From Nicotiana tabacum (taxonomy: Eukaryota; Streptophyta; Magnoliopsida; Solanales; Solanaceae), in assembly GCF_000715075.1 (NCBI RefSeq), contig NC_134096.1, forward strand, positions 63,745,854 through 63,809,853: a stretch of 64,000 bases of DNA, in the 5' to 3' direction. The position numbers and the translations under genes are program-made. Positions 12,429-23,900 of the stretch are shown one piece after another; the first letter of the stretch is position 1; every line of letters starts with the position of its first letter. Under the pieces are notes generated by a model, which did not search any database, had not been told where the DNA came from, and worked only from the letters and a program-made list of their open reading frames with translations.

Positions 12429-13691
12429 TCTTTCGACTATTCCTCTGAATCAGTTCAATTGACAATTCTACGAGCTGTTTCGATTACCTATGAGAGTGGT
12501 GAAATTAACCCAAACAAGATAACACAATGATAATTGCAGCAACACTTCTCTTTCGATTAAAGTGAACCCCCAAATACCTTTGTAATTTAATTCAAAACTC
12601 GTTCAATAAATTCAAGCAAACCCTCGAATAATAATCAATTCACAATATCTTTTAATAACCCTAAGAAAGACTACTCTATAGTGGAGAAATTATTCATCAA
12701 AAGAGTATTAAGAAAATAAGAAAACATTACAACCCACGAATTCAAACAAACTTTCGTATTGAATGATTCAGATGAAGTATTCAAAGTCTATATTGTGTTC
12801 TTGCCTTATTCTCTTCAAAAGTTACTCCAAAATCTCAGATACCTAGTTTGGGGTGAGCTTAGACTTCATATAGGTCAAGGGGATTGCCCACAATTTACAA
12901 AAACATGCCTGATTAATATTTTCCGGAGACGTACGTGCGCGGCCGCGCACCTGAAAGTTTGGGCGCGCATGTGGACGCGCATCTATGGCAGTGTCCATTA
13001 AAAATACCATAACTTTGTGTAAGAGAGTCGAAACGATGAGCCGTTTATACTATTGGAAATTAGACTAAAAAATTTATATTTTTCCGTAAGAATAATGATA
13101 AAATCCTTGTAGATTTGGAGATACCATATGTTGAAATTGGATCATATGTTTATAGAGAGAAACTTTGTTCCAACCTCTAAATCCTACTATCCATTGCTTG
13201 AATCTTCATTCCTTGTCACCATTTGATTCTAAAACACCGTATTCAATCATCAAAAAACTCTCATTTGCTATCTTTTGTATATTCTCGGACCTTTTTCGCC
13301 TTTTTCTTCTCACATCTACACTTACTTGCTTGCACATCAACAAGATATAAATGTGAGTTTTCTAATAAAATTATCATCAAATTACTCACCAAAAATCTAA
13401 TAACCACCCGGAATATAACCAAATAAAATCCTCAATATTAAGCCATCATGTAGATTGATCATTTGTGATTTGCTTTAGGTTTTTGTAGGAACTTCAAAAT
13501 ACTTTTAAACTAGAGTTTTTATTTTTATTTCAACGGTTAATGTATGAAAAAATATATTTTTACCTTATGTAGTATTTGATAGTTAAAAAGAGATTCTTCC
13601 TTCGATCATATTTTTAAATATTTTAAATTATTAACTATTATGGCTGTAATAAGTTTTGCATAATGCTTAATATTAAATTTTATTTTAAGAA
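12429..13691 (+). repeat. Tandem segmental duplication, copy 1
   Basis: A 1263-bp segment beginning TCTTTCGACTATTCCTCTG and ending ...TTTTATTTTAAGAA abuts a second copy directly. It contains a GC-rich core with the 16-bp palindrome GTGCGCGGCCGCGCAC (12935-12950). Short ORFs of 60-80 codons occur but match no family I recognise and are not preserved as one frame. The GC-rich core suggests it derives from a transposon LTR, but the class was not identified. Confidence 0.85.
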
Positions 13692-14964
13692 TCTTTCGAC
13701 TATTCCTCTGAATCAGTTCAATTGACAATTCTACGAGCTGTTTCGATTACCTATGAGAGTGGTGAAATTAACCCAAACAAGATAACACAATGATAATTGC
13801 AGCAACACTTCTCTTTCGATTAAAGTGAACCCCCAAATACCTTTGTAATTTAATTCAAAACTCGTTCAATAAATTCAAGCAAACCCTCGAATAATAATCA
13901 ATTCACAATATCTTTCAATAACCCTAAGAAAGACTACTCTATAGTGGAGAAATTATTCATCAAAAGAGTATTAAGAAAACAAGAAAACATTACAACCTAC
14001 GAATTCAAACAAACTTTCGTATTGAATGATTCAGATGAAGTATTCAAAGTTTATGTTGTGTTCTTGCCTTATTCTCTCCAAAAGTTACTCCAAAATCTAG
14101 ATACCTAGTTTGGGGTGAGCTTAGACTTCATATAGGTAAAGGGGATTGCCCACAATTTACAAAAACATGCCTGATTAATATTTTTCGGAGACGTACGTGC
14201 GCGGCCGCGCACCTGAAAGTTTGGGCGCGCATGTGGACGCGCATCTATGGCAGTGTCCAGTAAAAATACCATAACTTTGTGTAAGAGAGTCGAAAAGATG
14301 AGCCGTTTAAACTGTTGGAAACTAGACTAAAAAAATTATATTTTTCCGTAAGAATAATGATAAAATCCTTGTAGATTGGGAGATACCATCTGTTAAAATT
14401 GGATCATATGTTTATAGAGAGAAACTTTGCTCCAACCTCTAAATCCTACTATCCATTGCTTGAATCTTCAATCCTTGTCACCATTTGATTCTAAAACACT
14501 GTATTCAATCATCAAAAAACTCTCCTTTGCTATCTTTTGTATATTCTCGGACCTTTTTCGCCTTTTTCTTCTCACATCTACACTTAGAACTTGCTTGCAC
14601 ATCAACAAAATATAAATGTGAGTTTTCTAATAAAATTATCATCAAATTACTCACCAAAAATCTAATAACCACTCGGAATATAACCAAATAAAATCCTCAA
14701 TATTAAGCCATCATGTAGATTGATCATTTGTGATTTGCTTTAGGTTTTTGTAGGAACTTCAAAATACTTTTAAACTAGAGTTTTTATTTCTATTAAGGAG
14801 TTTCAACAGTTAATGTATGAAAAAATATATTTTTACCTTATGTAGTATTTGATAGTTAAAAAGAGATTCTTCCTTTGATCATATTTTTAAATATTTTAAA
14901 TTATTAACTATTATGGCTGTAATAAGTTTTGCATAATGCTTAATATTAAATTTTATTTTAAGAA
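13692..14964 (+). repeat. Tandem segmental duplication, copy 2
   Basis: Near-identical to 12429-13691 over its full length, with a handful of substitutions and small indels. Examples are an AGA-type three-base insertion near 14586 and a 10-base insertion near 14793. The palindrome recurs at 14197-14212. The low divergence implies a fairly recent duplication. Confidence 0.85.
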
Positions 14965-15063
14965 AATTTAAAAAATTAATATTGATTCATGCCGGGTGGA
15001 AATTTGAGCCCAGACCCAATTAACTCGCCTAATTCGTCTAAGGTTGGGCTGGCCATTGACCCC

Positions 15064-15086
15064 AACAAGATAACACAATGATAATT
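15064..15086 (+). repeat. 23-bp third fragment of the duplicated segment
   Basis: These 23 bases are identical to 12513-12535 in copy 1 and to the equivalent part of copy 2. The fragment sits about 100 bp past the end of copy 2 in otherwise unrelated sequence. It looks like filler DNA copied during break repair. Confidence 0.6.
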
Positions 15087-16736
15087 CAGTCCATTTTGAT
15101 CTAGTCCGTCTCAGCCCATCAAAAGTTGGACTTATTTTTAGCACAAGTTGATCCAAAAGTAACTTTGCTAAAATATCTTAAGAATAATTCTTTTTTGTTT
15201 GATACTATGTTATATATGACCAAAATAAAAGAAAAAAAATTATTTGATAATTAAACAATTCATAAGAAAATAACATACATTAATTGAAGTTTGGAAAGAA
15301 TTGAGCGAGTTGGGTTATAATCCAAATTTTAGCCTATCCTGACCTAACTCATCTTAATCCAAATAATTTTTAAACGGATCATTAAATAAATTATTTATTA
15401 ACTCAATTTATTTTGACTCAGTATAAAAATCAACTGAACCAGCCCATTCCATACCTCTATTCATGCAAATAATTTGACCTTCATAGTTCTATATCTTACC
15501 GCATAAAATGGAGCTGAGGGCGTACAATAAAAAGTCATAAAATAGGTTAGCTTCGTATTTAGTGCACCCAACGGTTTCAACCTCTTAGAGTCAAATAGCA
15601 AATAAAATATTACCTACAATGATGAGACGTATGATCATATGCTCCTCTTCTCTTCTTGAGATTCTGATTTGTTTGTTCTTTTCCCAGCCATTAGTTGTTA
15701 AAGACCTAAATTAAGGAAGTGACAAGCTGACAATTAAGTATTCAAAGTAGTACGTAATCATACTTTTGTGTTCTTTATTTAAGTTAAAAGACGTAAAAGA
15801 ATGGCAACTACTAGCACGTGGCAACTTTCATGCTAAATAATCACGTCCACGTGTTGGAGCGAAGCACACGTGGCTGGGTTTTGAGCACTTAATCATACTT
15901 AATTTAATAGCTAACTACTCATTTTTCATGCACTAAACTCCAAAAGCGAAAAGGTTAACTTCGAGGTTTGTACTCTACTCTTCTTACGTAAGATTATCTG
16001 TCTGTCAATACTTACAATGCTAAATTAATGTTTCTTTCTCGGACAAACGTACAGCGTTGCAGAATTCCAGTATTCACCCGCCCAGACAAAAATGCTTTAT
16101 ATTCAAGGATATGGTAAACCTACGGCTACGACTGTATATTTTTCACATAATTGACGAGATAGAGGATTTTATTTCCTGATGATCAGAATGTAAAAAGGAG
16201 GATTAATTTCCTGAGTTGTTGAAGGGTAGTTAAAGAGATTTCAGTACTGCCGAAAGATTAAGGCGTCCTTTAGTTTACCGTATAATATCTCAAGTAAAAT
16301 TTTTTAGGAGTTTATAAATTATGGTCCACAACATTTAGATGATACAAAAAGAGTAATTAGACTTTTCTGTTGGCCTTATAAACTTGGCATTACTAATAAC
16401 AACGTAAATTATGCTGGAGCATGTCAAAATATTATGCGAGAAGATACAGCAATAAGATCATAATAAATTAGCGACACATGAATGAGAGCAGCTAAAATTA
16501 TGAAAACAAAATTCCATAGTAAACTAAACAATCCAGGTATAATAATTAAATGCGAGCACAACAATCAAAGTAAACAATCCACGTTGTTATTCGTTGCGTA
16601 AATAATTCACTTGTAATTAGTACGTAAACCAATGATCCCGGCCCCTTCATTGTAACTCGCTTCTCAAATCCAAGGCTCCGGCAACAATGATAAAGAATAC
16701 AGATAATTTCAAAGACCTCCTCTCCCGTCTGGTCTC
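15087..16736. other. AT-rich intergenic spacer with G-box cluster
   Basis: No supported gene. The notable content is the CACGTG cluster at 15815-15872. The rest shows no inverted repeats, tandem repeats or coding potential that I could support. Confidence 0.5.
15815..15872. promoter_or_regulatory. Three perfect G-boxes within 58 bp
   Basis: CACGTG occurs at 15815-15820, 15848-15853 and 15867-15872, with an extra ACGT at 15843-15846. Each G-box is followed by G or T. G-boxes bind bZIP and bHLH factors, and clusters typically mark light-, ABA- or clock-responsive promoters. The nearest gene starts about 4 kb to the right, so the target is unknown. Confidence 0.45.
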
Positions 16737-17323
16737 ATAACACTGATTTTTTCTTGTGATTTAAGATATAATGTTTTAATTTTTTTTGTAATAATTCTTT
16801 TAACCTATTTATTAATAATAAAAAATTATTTAAAAAAATTACCCTTTTAAATTTGTTTTTTATTAATTTTATGAACAAATAAGTTGAAAGCTATAAGCCT
16901 CAATCGATATATAGAAATGGATTAACGGACCTTTTCGATAGAACCAAGTTCTTTCTATACGAAGATGTCAGTTTTGCTAACGTTCAAAGGAAGAGATACA
17001 AAATAATTTCCAGAAAAGAAACACATTTACTGTTACAAAAGCAATGTCCAAATAAAAATAAACATCTAGCCTAATGATAACTTGGAATATCAGGATTATC
17101 ATTGGATCCTTAATAGCAGCATATACGCCGTCAGCTGTTAATGATTTCTATTGATTTAGGATTTAGCTTTCAAGTTTCAACCTCCTTGTTCATAAAATTA
17201 ATAAAAAATTTATTTCAATTGTAATTTTTTATTAATAATAAATAAGCTAAAAGAATTATTGCAAAAAAATTAAAATGAGGAAGAAAACTGTAATACATAA
17301 ACCACAAGAGAAGTAAGTGTTAT
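16737..17323. mobile_element. Foldback/MITE-like element, 587 bp, inverted repeats of about 150 bp
   Basis: The left arm starts ATAACACT at 16737 and runs to about 16882. The right arm runs from about 17171 to 17323 and ends AGTGTTAT. The arms share, in inverted order, TTTTAATTTTTTT, AATAATTCTTTTA, TTATTAATAATAAA and TTTTTATTAATTTTATGAACAA, with substitutions and small indels. The unique centre is about 290 bp and has no ORF. No obvious target-site duplication flanks it, so the family is undecided. Transcribed RNA could fold into a long hairpin. Confidence 0.7.
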
Positions 17324-19194
17324 AAAACTAAACTTGAGAAGAGGTCTTTGAAATTATCGCTAAAAAATAAATATATATTCGTTTGGACGATATTTGAGTT
17401 AGAAATGTTTTCCGTTCAAGCTTAGAATATTTTTGGCCAATGAGACTTTGAAAAAGAGTTAATGAAGATTTGCGAAGGATTATTTTTACTTCAAATACAT
17501 ATTTAAACCAATATTTCAATGTTTGTGAGTAATAAAAACATAACAAATATTGAATTTCAATAATTACTTCGCATACTAAGTTAATAATTATGTCTATTAT
17601 TTCAACTGTGATATTAGTTTTTGTTCAAAATTTTAATTTTGTTTAAGTGAAATTATTGTTCAAGCACTTCAAGTACACCTTTGCAATTTTAACTTTAAAT
17701 ACTTATTATATATTGTATGTAAGCAACATACTTGATCGTACAAAATATTATTGATTTAAAATTATACATATAATTAAAATATTAACAAAAAGTATATTCA
17801 TTATTTTAGTTATATAGGTAATGTCACAAACTGGTATTGTGTATGCATGGTAATTTTAACCATTGAGTCAAGGTCTTGGAAAATTGGCTCTGGTTTCTTG
17901 CTTTGCTTTTCCAACTGACAACTTTGATAAATAAGGTTGGTTTAGTAAATGCATTAGACGTGCAGTAAATTCCATTCCTGTGGTTAAATTACTACTCTCA
18001 GAAAATAAACCGGCGCTGCTGGTTTAATACAACCTTCCAAATTCGTTCTTTTTTTTTTTTTTTTTTTTACCTTTTACAGTTTTTACTACTCAATCGATAA
18101 TTATCTCTACCTAATACATAATCATGTCCCAACAGAAGTAGCACTGTTTGAACTTAGGACACTACAATCAGAACAATATACATTGAAAAAAATAATATTA
18201 AACCTAACTCAACTCCAAAAATTAATTATAAACTAAAAATTGTTCACATTCATATAAAAGGTTAGTCGTACATATCTCAATCTTAAAAAACTGGATAACT
18301 AGAGCATAAACAATATAAGAAAATTGAATTGAATAAATAATAAGAGGAATAGAACTTTGATATTGTAAAAATTATAAATGAATATTATCTAAAATTACTA
18401 ATGGATACAACTGCTTAAGCCCCCAACCAATGTACACTATTAACACAGCTATTATTTCCTATAGTTGTTTAATGCCGATTCCACCCCAGGCTCCCCCAGT
18501 CAAAATAACACTATATTTAGTAGGTCTTCTGTATGAATTTAATGTCAGTAGATGGGACACCTTGTAATTAAACGATGACAGTAATTAGTCCCCTAATTGA
18601 CCCAACTGAATCCAAAATGATTAAATTCAATTCACCAGTCCTTTCTTAAAATACAATTAATTTTGCTGGAATTAGTTAGTTAAAATAGTATAATCATTTA
18701 AAGTAATATGGACCATAATTTGTATTCCTCTAACTTAAACCTTAGATTACTTAAGTAAGTAGCATTATCCAAAATGAGAAGACGAACAAAAGTATTGCCA
18801 TAAGCATTTAACTGAGCAGTGGTATTTATGACACACATGACACCAAGTCTAAAACTGGCAAGTGGGGGGTGGGGTCAGCTGCAGCTGCAGGTTAACCATA
18901 GATTAGATTAGGAACCAAGGTCAAAATACACTAGTGGTTAAGGACAACCACAAAATCAAGATTTTTATTAGAAGAATTTGCACTTCAGTCCCTGGATTGG
19001 TGATAAATAATTTTGTTGTCCTTATAATATCTGATCAAACACTTTTAACCTTCAATTAACATGTATACATATCATACTGCTACTTGTCAATCTTTGAAAA
19101 TTTCTTAAATTATTAATTGTTAATTACCCACAAGTAATGTGATTTTTTTTTTCTGTTATTGCATATTCAAAGGTATACTTATAAGCATAAGGCT
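17324..19194. other. AT-rich intergenic spacer upstream of the ZF-HD gene
   Basis: No supported gene. It includes a T-run of about 20 at 18049-18068 and a CAGCTGCAGCTGCAG run near 18876-18890. No conserved promoter architecture can be claimed. Confidence 0.5.
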
Positions 19195-19443
19195 TTTTCT
19201 GTCCTAATTTATGTGGCACACGTTTTATTTTAGCTAATCCTTAAAAGAATAGTTTAATTTTATAATTCTCCTTTTACTCTTAATAAAATATTTTTTTGCT
19301 ACACAAATATTTAAGATTAATTTTAGAATATAAATTTCAAAAATATTCTTTTTTTATTAATCGCTAATCACACAAGCTACTAGCCCTACTATAGAGGAGC
19401 GAAATTCAATGGGGCAGTGCCACTTAAATTGAGATGGATGGAA
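19195..19443. mobile_element. Stowaway/Mariner-like MITE about 0.4 kb upstream of the ZF-HD gene
   Basis: The left end reads TTCTGTCCTAATTTATGTGG. The reverse complement of the right end reads TCCATCCATCTCAATTTAAG followed by TGGCAC. Both share the (C/T)C(A/T)(A/T)TTTA(T/A)GTGGCAC pattern of Solanaceae Mariner-type MITEs. The interior is AT-rich without an ORF. The boundaries are approximate because the terminal TA duplication is degraded. Confidence 0.6.
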
Positions 19444-19737
19444 CATAAATATAACATGAATTCTATGTAAAGGGTCAAAAAACACCCAATTATTAAGTTG
19501 AAGATTAACTCTATCTATCTAAATATCAGAAGGACCCAAAATAAAATTTTACCTATAGTTGAGGGATCAAAAGAAGAAAGATTCCATCTTATTATCTAAG
19601 GTCATCACTAGTCATCCCTCATCATCATCTTCATCAACACAAAACCAAAAACAAACCCTTCATTTCTTTTTCATCCCCTCACTTCTCTCTTTACTAAAGC
19701 TTCTTCTTTTCTTCCTACCCTATTAACCTTTTCCCAT

Positions 19738-19800
19738 ATGAATAAAGATGCTTCTTTTTTGTATGAAATCTTGACCCTAAATCTAATCATCAACTCTTAA
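19738..19800 (+). CDS. Upstream ORF, 20 codons, in the presumed 5' leader of the ZF-HD gene
   Basis: ATG at 19738 opens a 20-codon frame (MNKDASFLYEILTLNLIINS) closing at TAA 19798-19800, 30 bases before the main start. It matters only if transcription starts left of 19738. The CT-rich stretch at 19650-19735 is typical of a plant 5' leader and suggests it does. A uORF like this would reduce or condition translation of the main protein. Confidence 0.35.
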   Translation: MNKDASFLYEILTLNLIINS

Positions 19801-19819
19801 GAGAAAAAGAAAGAGTTAG

Positions 19820-19840
19820 ATGTTTCAGCCATGGACTTAA
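19820..19840 (+). CDS. Overlapping minimal uORF, 6 codons
   Basis: ATG at 19820 reads MFQPWT and stops at 19838-19840, in a different frame from and overlapping the main ATG at 19831. Its context (TTAGATGTT) is weak, while the main ATG has the strong GCCATGGA context, so leaky scanning would favour the main start. Confidence 0.35.
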   Translation: MFQPWT

Positions 19841-20901
19841 CAAATAACAGTACTACTACTACTACTACACTCGCCAACACAACAACCATTACTACTACAT
19901 CAGCTCATATCAAAATCCCAGAAGCTGAAATTGAAACCCCAACTCAGATCCAAAAACCTAAGCCTTTCTCTTTCAGTAATGGTGTCCTTAAACGCAAAAA
20001 TCTCTTCCAACATCATCATCCTATTGTGGTTATTTACAAAGAATGTCTGAAAAATCATGCTGCTAGTTTAGGTGGCCATGCGGTTGATGGCTGTGGAGAA
20101 TTTATGCCTTCTCCTACTGCTAACCCAGCAGACCCAACATCTCTTAAATGCGCCGCTTGTGGCTGTCATCGGAATTTCCACCGCCGTGAACCGGAAGAAC
20201 CCGTCGTCATCCCACCACCACCTATCGCCACCGCAGCTCTTGAGTACCAACCTCACCACCGCCACCATCCTCCTCCTCCACCTCCGCCGCTTCCTCGTGG
20301 GGATCACAGCAGTCCGAATTCTCCATCTCCGCCGCCGATTTCTTCAGCTTATTACCCAGCTTCTGCACCTCACATGCTCTTAGCCTTGAGTGCTGGCTTT
20401 TCCGGCGAAAAAAATCATAACCCCATATCAAGCCCGGTGGTAAATACTACTAACTGTAACGGGAGAAAGCGTTTCCGGACGAAATTCACTCCGGATCAGA
20501 AGGTGAAAATGCTGGAATTTGCAGAAAGAGTTGGGTGGAAAATGCAGAAGCGAGATGAAGATCTGGTGAGAAGTTTCTGCAACGAAATTGGAGTTGAAAA
20601 GGGTGTTTTAAAAGTATGGATGCACAATAACAAGAATACTTTTGGGAAGAAATTAGATCAACACCACCTCGCCGACATCAACATCAACAACAATGGTAAC
20701 AGTACTAACGTCGTTAATGGTTTTTGTATTGTTAGTAGAAATAACAACAGTCATCATCATAACAGTACCGACTCAGCAGAATTTCATCACCTTCACCATC
20801 ACGAAAGCAGCAATGACGACAACAAGATTAGTGACCATATTAAAAGTGTTGGTACTGCTAATGTTGTTGTTGCTACTAATGGGTCTTCTTCTTCATCTTG
20901 A
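19831..20901 (+). CDS. Zinc-finger homeodomain (ZF-HD/ZHD) transcription factor
   Basis: Intact, intronless, 356 codons, as usual for this plant-specific family. A Thr-rich N-terminus (residues 1-25) precedes the ZF-HD dimerisation zinc finger at about residues 67-119. Its diagnostic elements are [26 protein letters not shown], and the Cys/His ligands in [16 protein letters not shown] His/Pro-rich linker (about 120-200) follows. The divergent homeodomain at about 211-273 opens [20 protein letters not shown] and ends in the recognition helix [13 protein letters not shown]. The tail is rich in Asn, His and Ser. Family members form homo- and heterodimers in the nucleus through the zinc finger and bind ATTA-core promoter sites in development and stress responses. 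The ATG is in the strong GCCATGGA context. A MITE lies about 0.4 kb upstream. The exact paralogue cannot be assigned from sequence alone. Confidence 0.97.
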   Translation: MDLTNNSTTTTTTLANTTTITTTSAHIKIPEAEIETPTQIQKPKPFSFSNGVLKRKNLFQHHHPIVVIYKECLKNHAASLGGHAVDGCGEFMPSPTANPADPTSLKCAACGCHRNFHRREPEEPVVIPPPPIATAALEYQPHHRHHPPPPPPPLPRGDHSSPNSPSPPPISSAYYPASAPHMLLALSAGFSGEKNHNPISSPVVNTTNCNGRKRFRTKFTPDQKVKMLEFAERVGWKMQKRDEDLVRSFCNEIGVEKGVLKVWMHNNKNTFGKKLDQHHLADININNNGNSTNVVNGFCIVSRNNNSHHHNSTDSAEFHHLHHHESSNDDNKISDHIKSVGTANVVVATNGSSSSS

Positions 20902-23900
20902 TCTATTATTAGATGGATGTGGAAAATGGATAAATAAGGTTTTAATTAGAATTAGTGCAAGGAAGAGAGAATCTTTGAGGCTGGTACTAGCTTTTATTAG
21001 TCACGTTTATTTGTTTTTTTAGAACTGTTTTTTTTCTTTGTTCAGTAATCAGTGCTCAGCTTATGAAGATAACAATGGAAATCAAGATTCCAACGAGCAA
21101 ATTAATTTTTTTATTTTCCTTTTGATTCCTGCCGTTGTAAATTATGCTACGTACTTTTATATCTTACTATACTTAGTTTATTCAAACACGTTCTTTCTTA
21201 TTAATCTTCGCTTACCCTCTTCTACCATTTTTGCTATTAACTGATGAGCATTTATTCCTTTTCCTTCTGTTTTTCTTTTCTCTTTTTTTGTTTTCTTCTG
21301 TTGTTTGCTTTAAGTTTCAAATTTGCATGTCTGCATTTAGATACTGTATTTGTTTCTGTGGCTATTTGTCAGAGAAAAGAGAGAAGAATGCAGGGTAGGG
21401 ACTATGGACCTGGGGTAGGGTGGGGGTGTTCATTTTGATTCTTGTCTGTGATTAAGAAGCACAAAGTGCTTAACATGCATTTAGGACGAATACCGATGAT
21501 AATTTAATGATCAGTGCAGCTTTACTTTGGTGTATGATACAATTACAGTGCTTACCCTCCATAATTAAATTTTACGCTGCCAATATAATTTTGCATGTTA
21601 TTACAAGTTACTTATGTTATTTATTTTTCAAATTATGGAGTATATGTTTATTATTGTATCTAACTAACACTGTCAGTGCACATAAATTTACTCTTCTTTG
21701 TCTAGATTTCTGGAGGTCTGTTCTATATTATCCAACATGGAAAAAGGGTAGTCTTCACAGTATAGAATGTGTCGGTTCCTCTTATTGTATAGTCTAATTA
21801 ATGATTTCCTCGTATAACCACTTGTTGACTTAATTGTAAATATAACTAATCGTACTACTAATATTTTAATGCTTGGTAGTACTTTTAACAGGTTTAATAA
21901 ACTAAATCCGTGCATTATATCGAATTTACCTTTTTAAGAATTTTGGGGTTATGTGCAAAGTGTAGTTTGGTGGGCTTCATACAGACAAAACACTAGCCTC
22001 AAAGATAGGCTTAAAGGAATATATGCTAAGAAGACAATTAAACTCTACTTATGGGGATCAGAATTTAAATCTCAACATTGACAAAATCATCAATGATTCT
22101 TTTCCCTTTTATCTACCTTACTAATTTTGGTGACAAATTATATGCTAATGAAAAGTAGTATAACAAGAAAATAATTTAACTCAGGTTAGGAAGGGAGAAA
22201 TAAAGTAAAAGAGAGTTTTGGAGTAACAATAAAGTTATCTTTGTGTAAAGTTACGATTCAAACTGTGAAATCAGTCACTGATACTTAAATTAGAATAGAC
22301 CGCTTACATCACACTTTCTTGTGACGTGATTCTTCTCCAAACTCTGGGTGAATATGAAGTGTTTGACTGTTTTTTTTTTTGAAGGGAGGTAGTCTAGTTG
22401 TAATTAGTCAAATAATTATTAGGAGGTGACATAAGAATACGGCCGCGTCCATCCCCTACACTGAACAAGGTGGGTGGTTTCGTTTAGGTTCTGTTTCTGA
22501 GGGTAATTGAATAAAGTCAGTAATCTTGTTTTCTCGAAATGTGAGATTAGGGAGATTGAGATTCAACAACCTAAAGGCATGGGGGCAATGGGTCAGTTGG
22601 CCCTTTCATAAATGCTGGAGGAGAAGGTTGGGTATAGCTGTCCTGTCTGGGATTTACATAATTGACTGTTTCCTTTATATGGTAGAATTGAAATCATGAT
22701 TGATTACAGGCCTAGATCCAAAATCATGTGTGTCAAAAAGTAATAATCCTCTATGCCTAAACACCACATGTAAACACTTGTTTCAAGTCTTTTCAATTTG
22801 GTTAGGATAGGAAGTTGTCCTATCATTATAAAAATAGAAGTCCCTCCAAATTATTAGTTTAAGAACAAAATATATATGAAAGTAAAGAATCTAATTAGGT
22901 ATGGAAATTCACGAAACCAGTACAATATAAAGAGTCGAATGTGCGGAGACGGAGTTAAAAATCCAAATTAATCCGCCGAACTCAATAATTTTTACTTAGA
23001 AAGTATACTTATGTGAATGATTTTTCCCAAGGTAGGTAAGGCGTCGCCCGCACAAGTACCGCACGGCTCGACTCAGGAACAGCAGAAAACGCCTTTCATT
23101 TTTAACTCTTTGTCCAATATTTCCGCCTCTAATAACAAGCGCTTGAGCCTTTTTATCGACTTTCATTTAATTAAGTACTTTTGTTAAAACGAAGAAATTA
23201 CCAATAAGGAATTTAAGGATATTTTTCTTTATCGTGTAGTCGAAGAATTCAAAAATTACTACATCGTTCCGTTCCTCAGTAAAATTAATTTACTAGTAAT
23301 TGGGAAGGGGGTTAGGGAGGCCGTGTGGTGATGTCTGAAGGGAAGAAAAGTGGTTGATGGAAAGGATCATAATTAGGAGATGAGTTGTCGTGGTCAATTT
23401 TAAAACAGATACTCTCTCTGTCCCAAATTAACAGTTATTTTAGCTAAAAAGAAAATATATAAAGAAATTAAATATCAAAATATCATATTACCCCAGGTCG
23501 TGAGGAGGTGGGGCTTGATTGTGTTCTTTTAGTATAGGAGTAGGACAGGGTTGGGGCGTTTTCAATTTGTAGTGTTTTTCAAGTTGAGCTGATGCTTATT
23601 GTCCTTCCATCCCAAAATATTGGACTTCAGACTTCTCCATCACTTCAATAGAATTGCGTTTTCTAAAAGATGATTAAATATAACCAACAATAATAAGTGA
23701 ACTTAGCACCTACAAAATGAGGCAAATTAATACGTAATTTGTTACGAGCAATGGCGAAGCCACATGATCACAAGTTGGTCAGTTGACCACCATTCATCGA
23801 AAAATTACACTATGTATATAAGAAAAATATTACGTTTTAGAGGTATATAACACATATTGAATATCCTTTGTCGAGATTTTTTTTTCACTTCTATCAAATT

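Noticed and set aside
13165..14691. Pairs of similar 60-68 codon ORFs
   Set aside because: They are similar because the DNA is duplicated. They have no domain and small indels change the frames between copies.
20072..20431. Long ORFs in other frames inside the ZF-HD gene
   Set aside because: They are shadows of the low-complexity Pro/His-rich linker, and the zinc finger and homeodomain fix the true frame.
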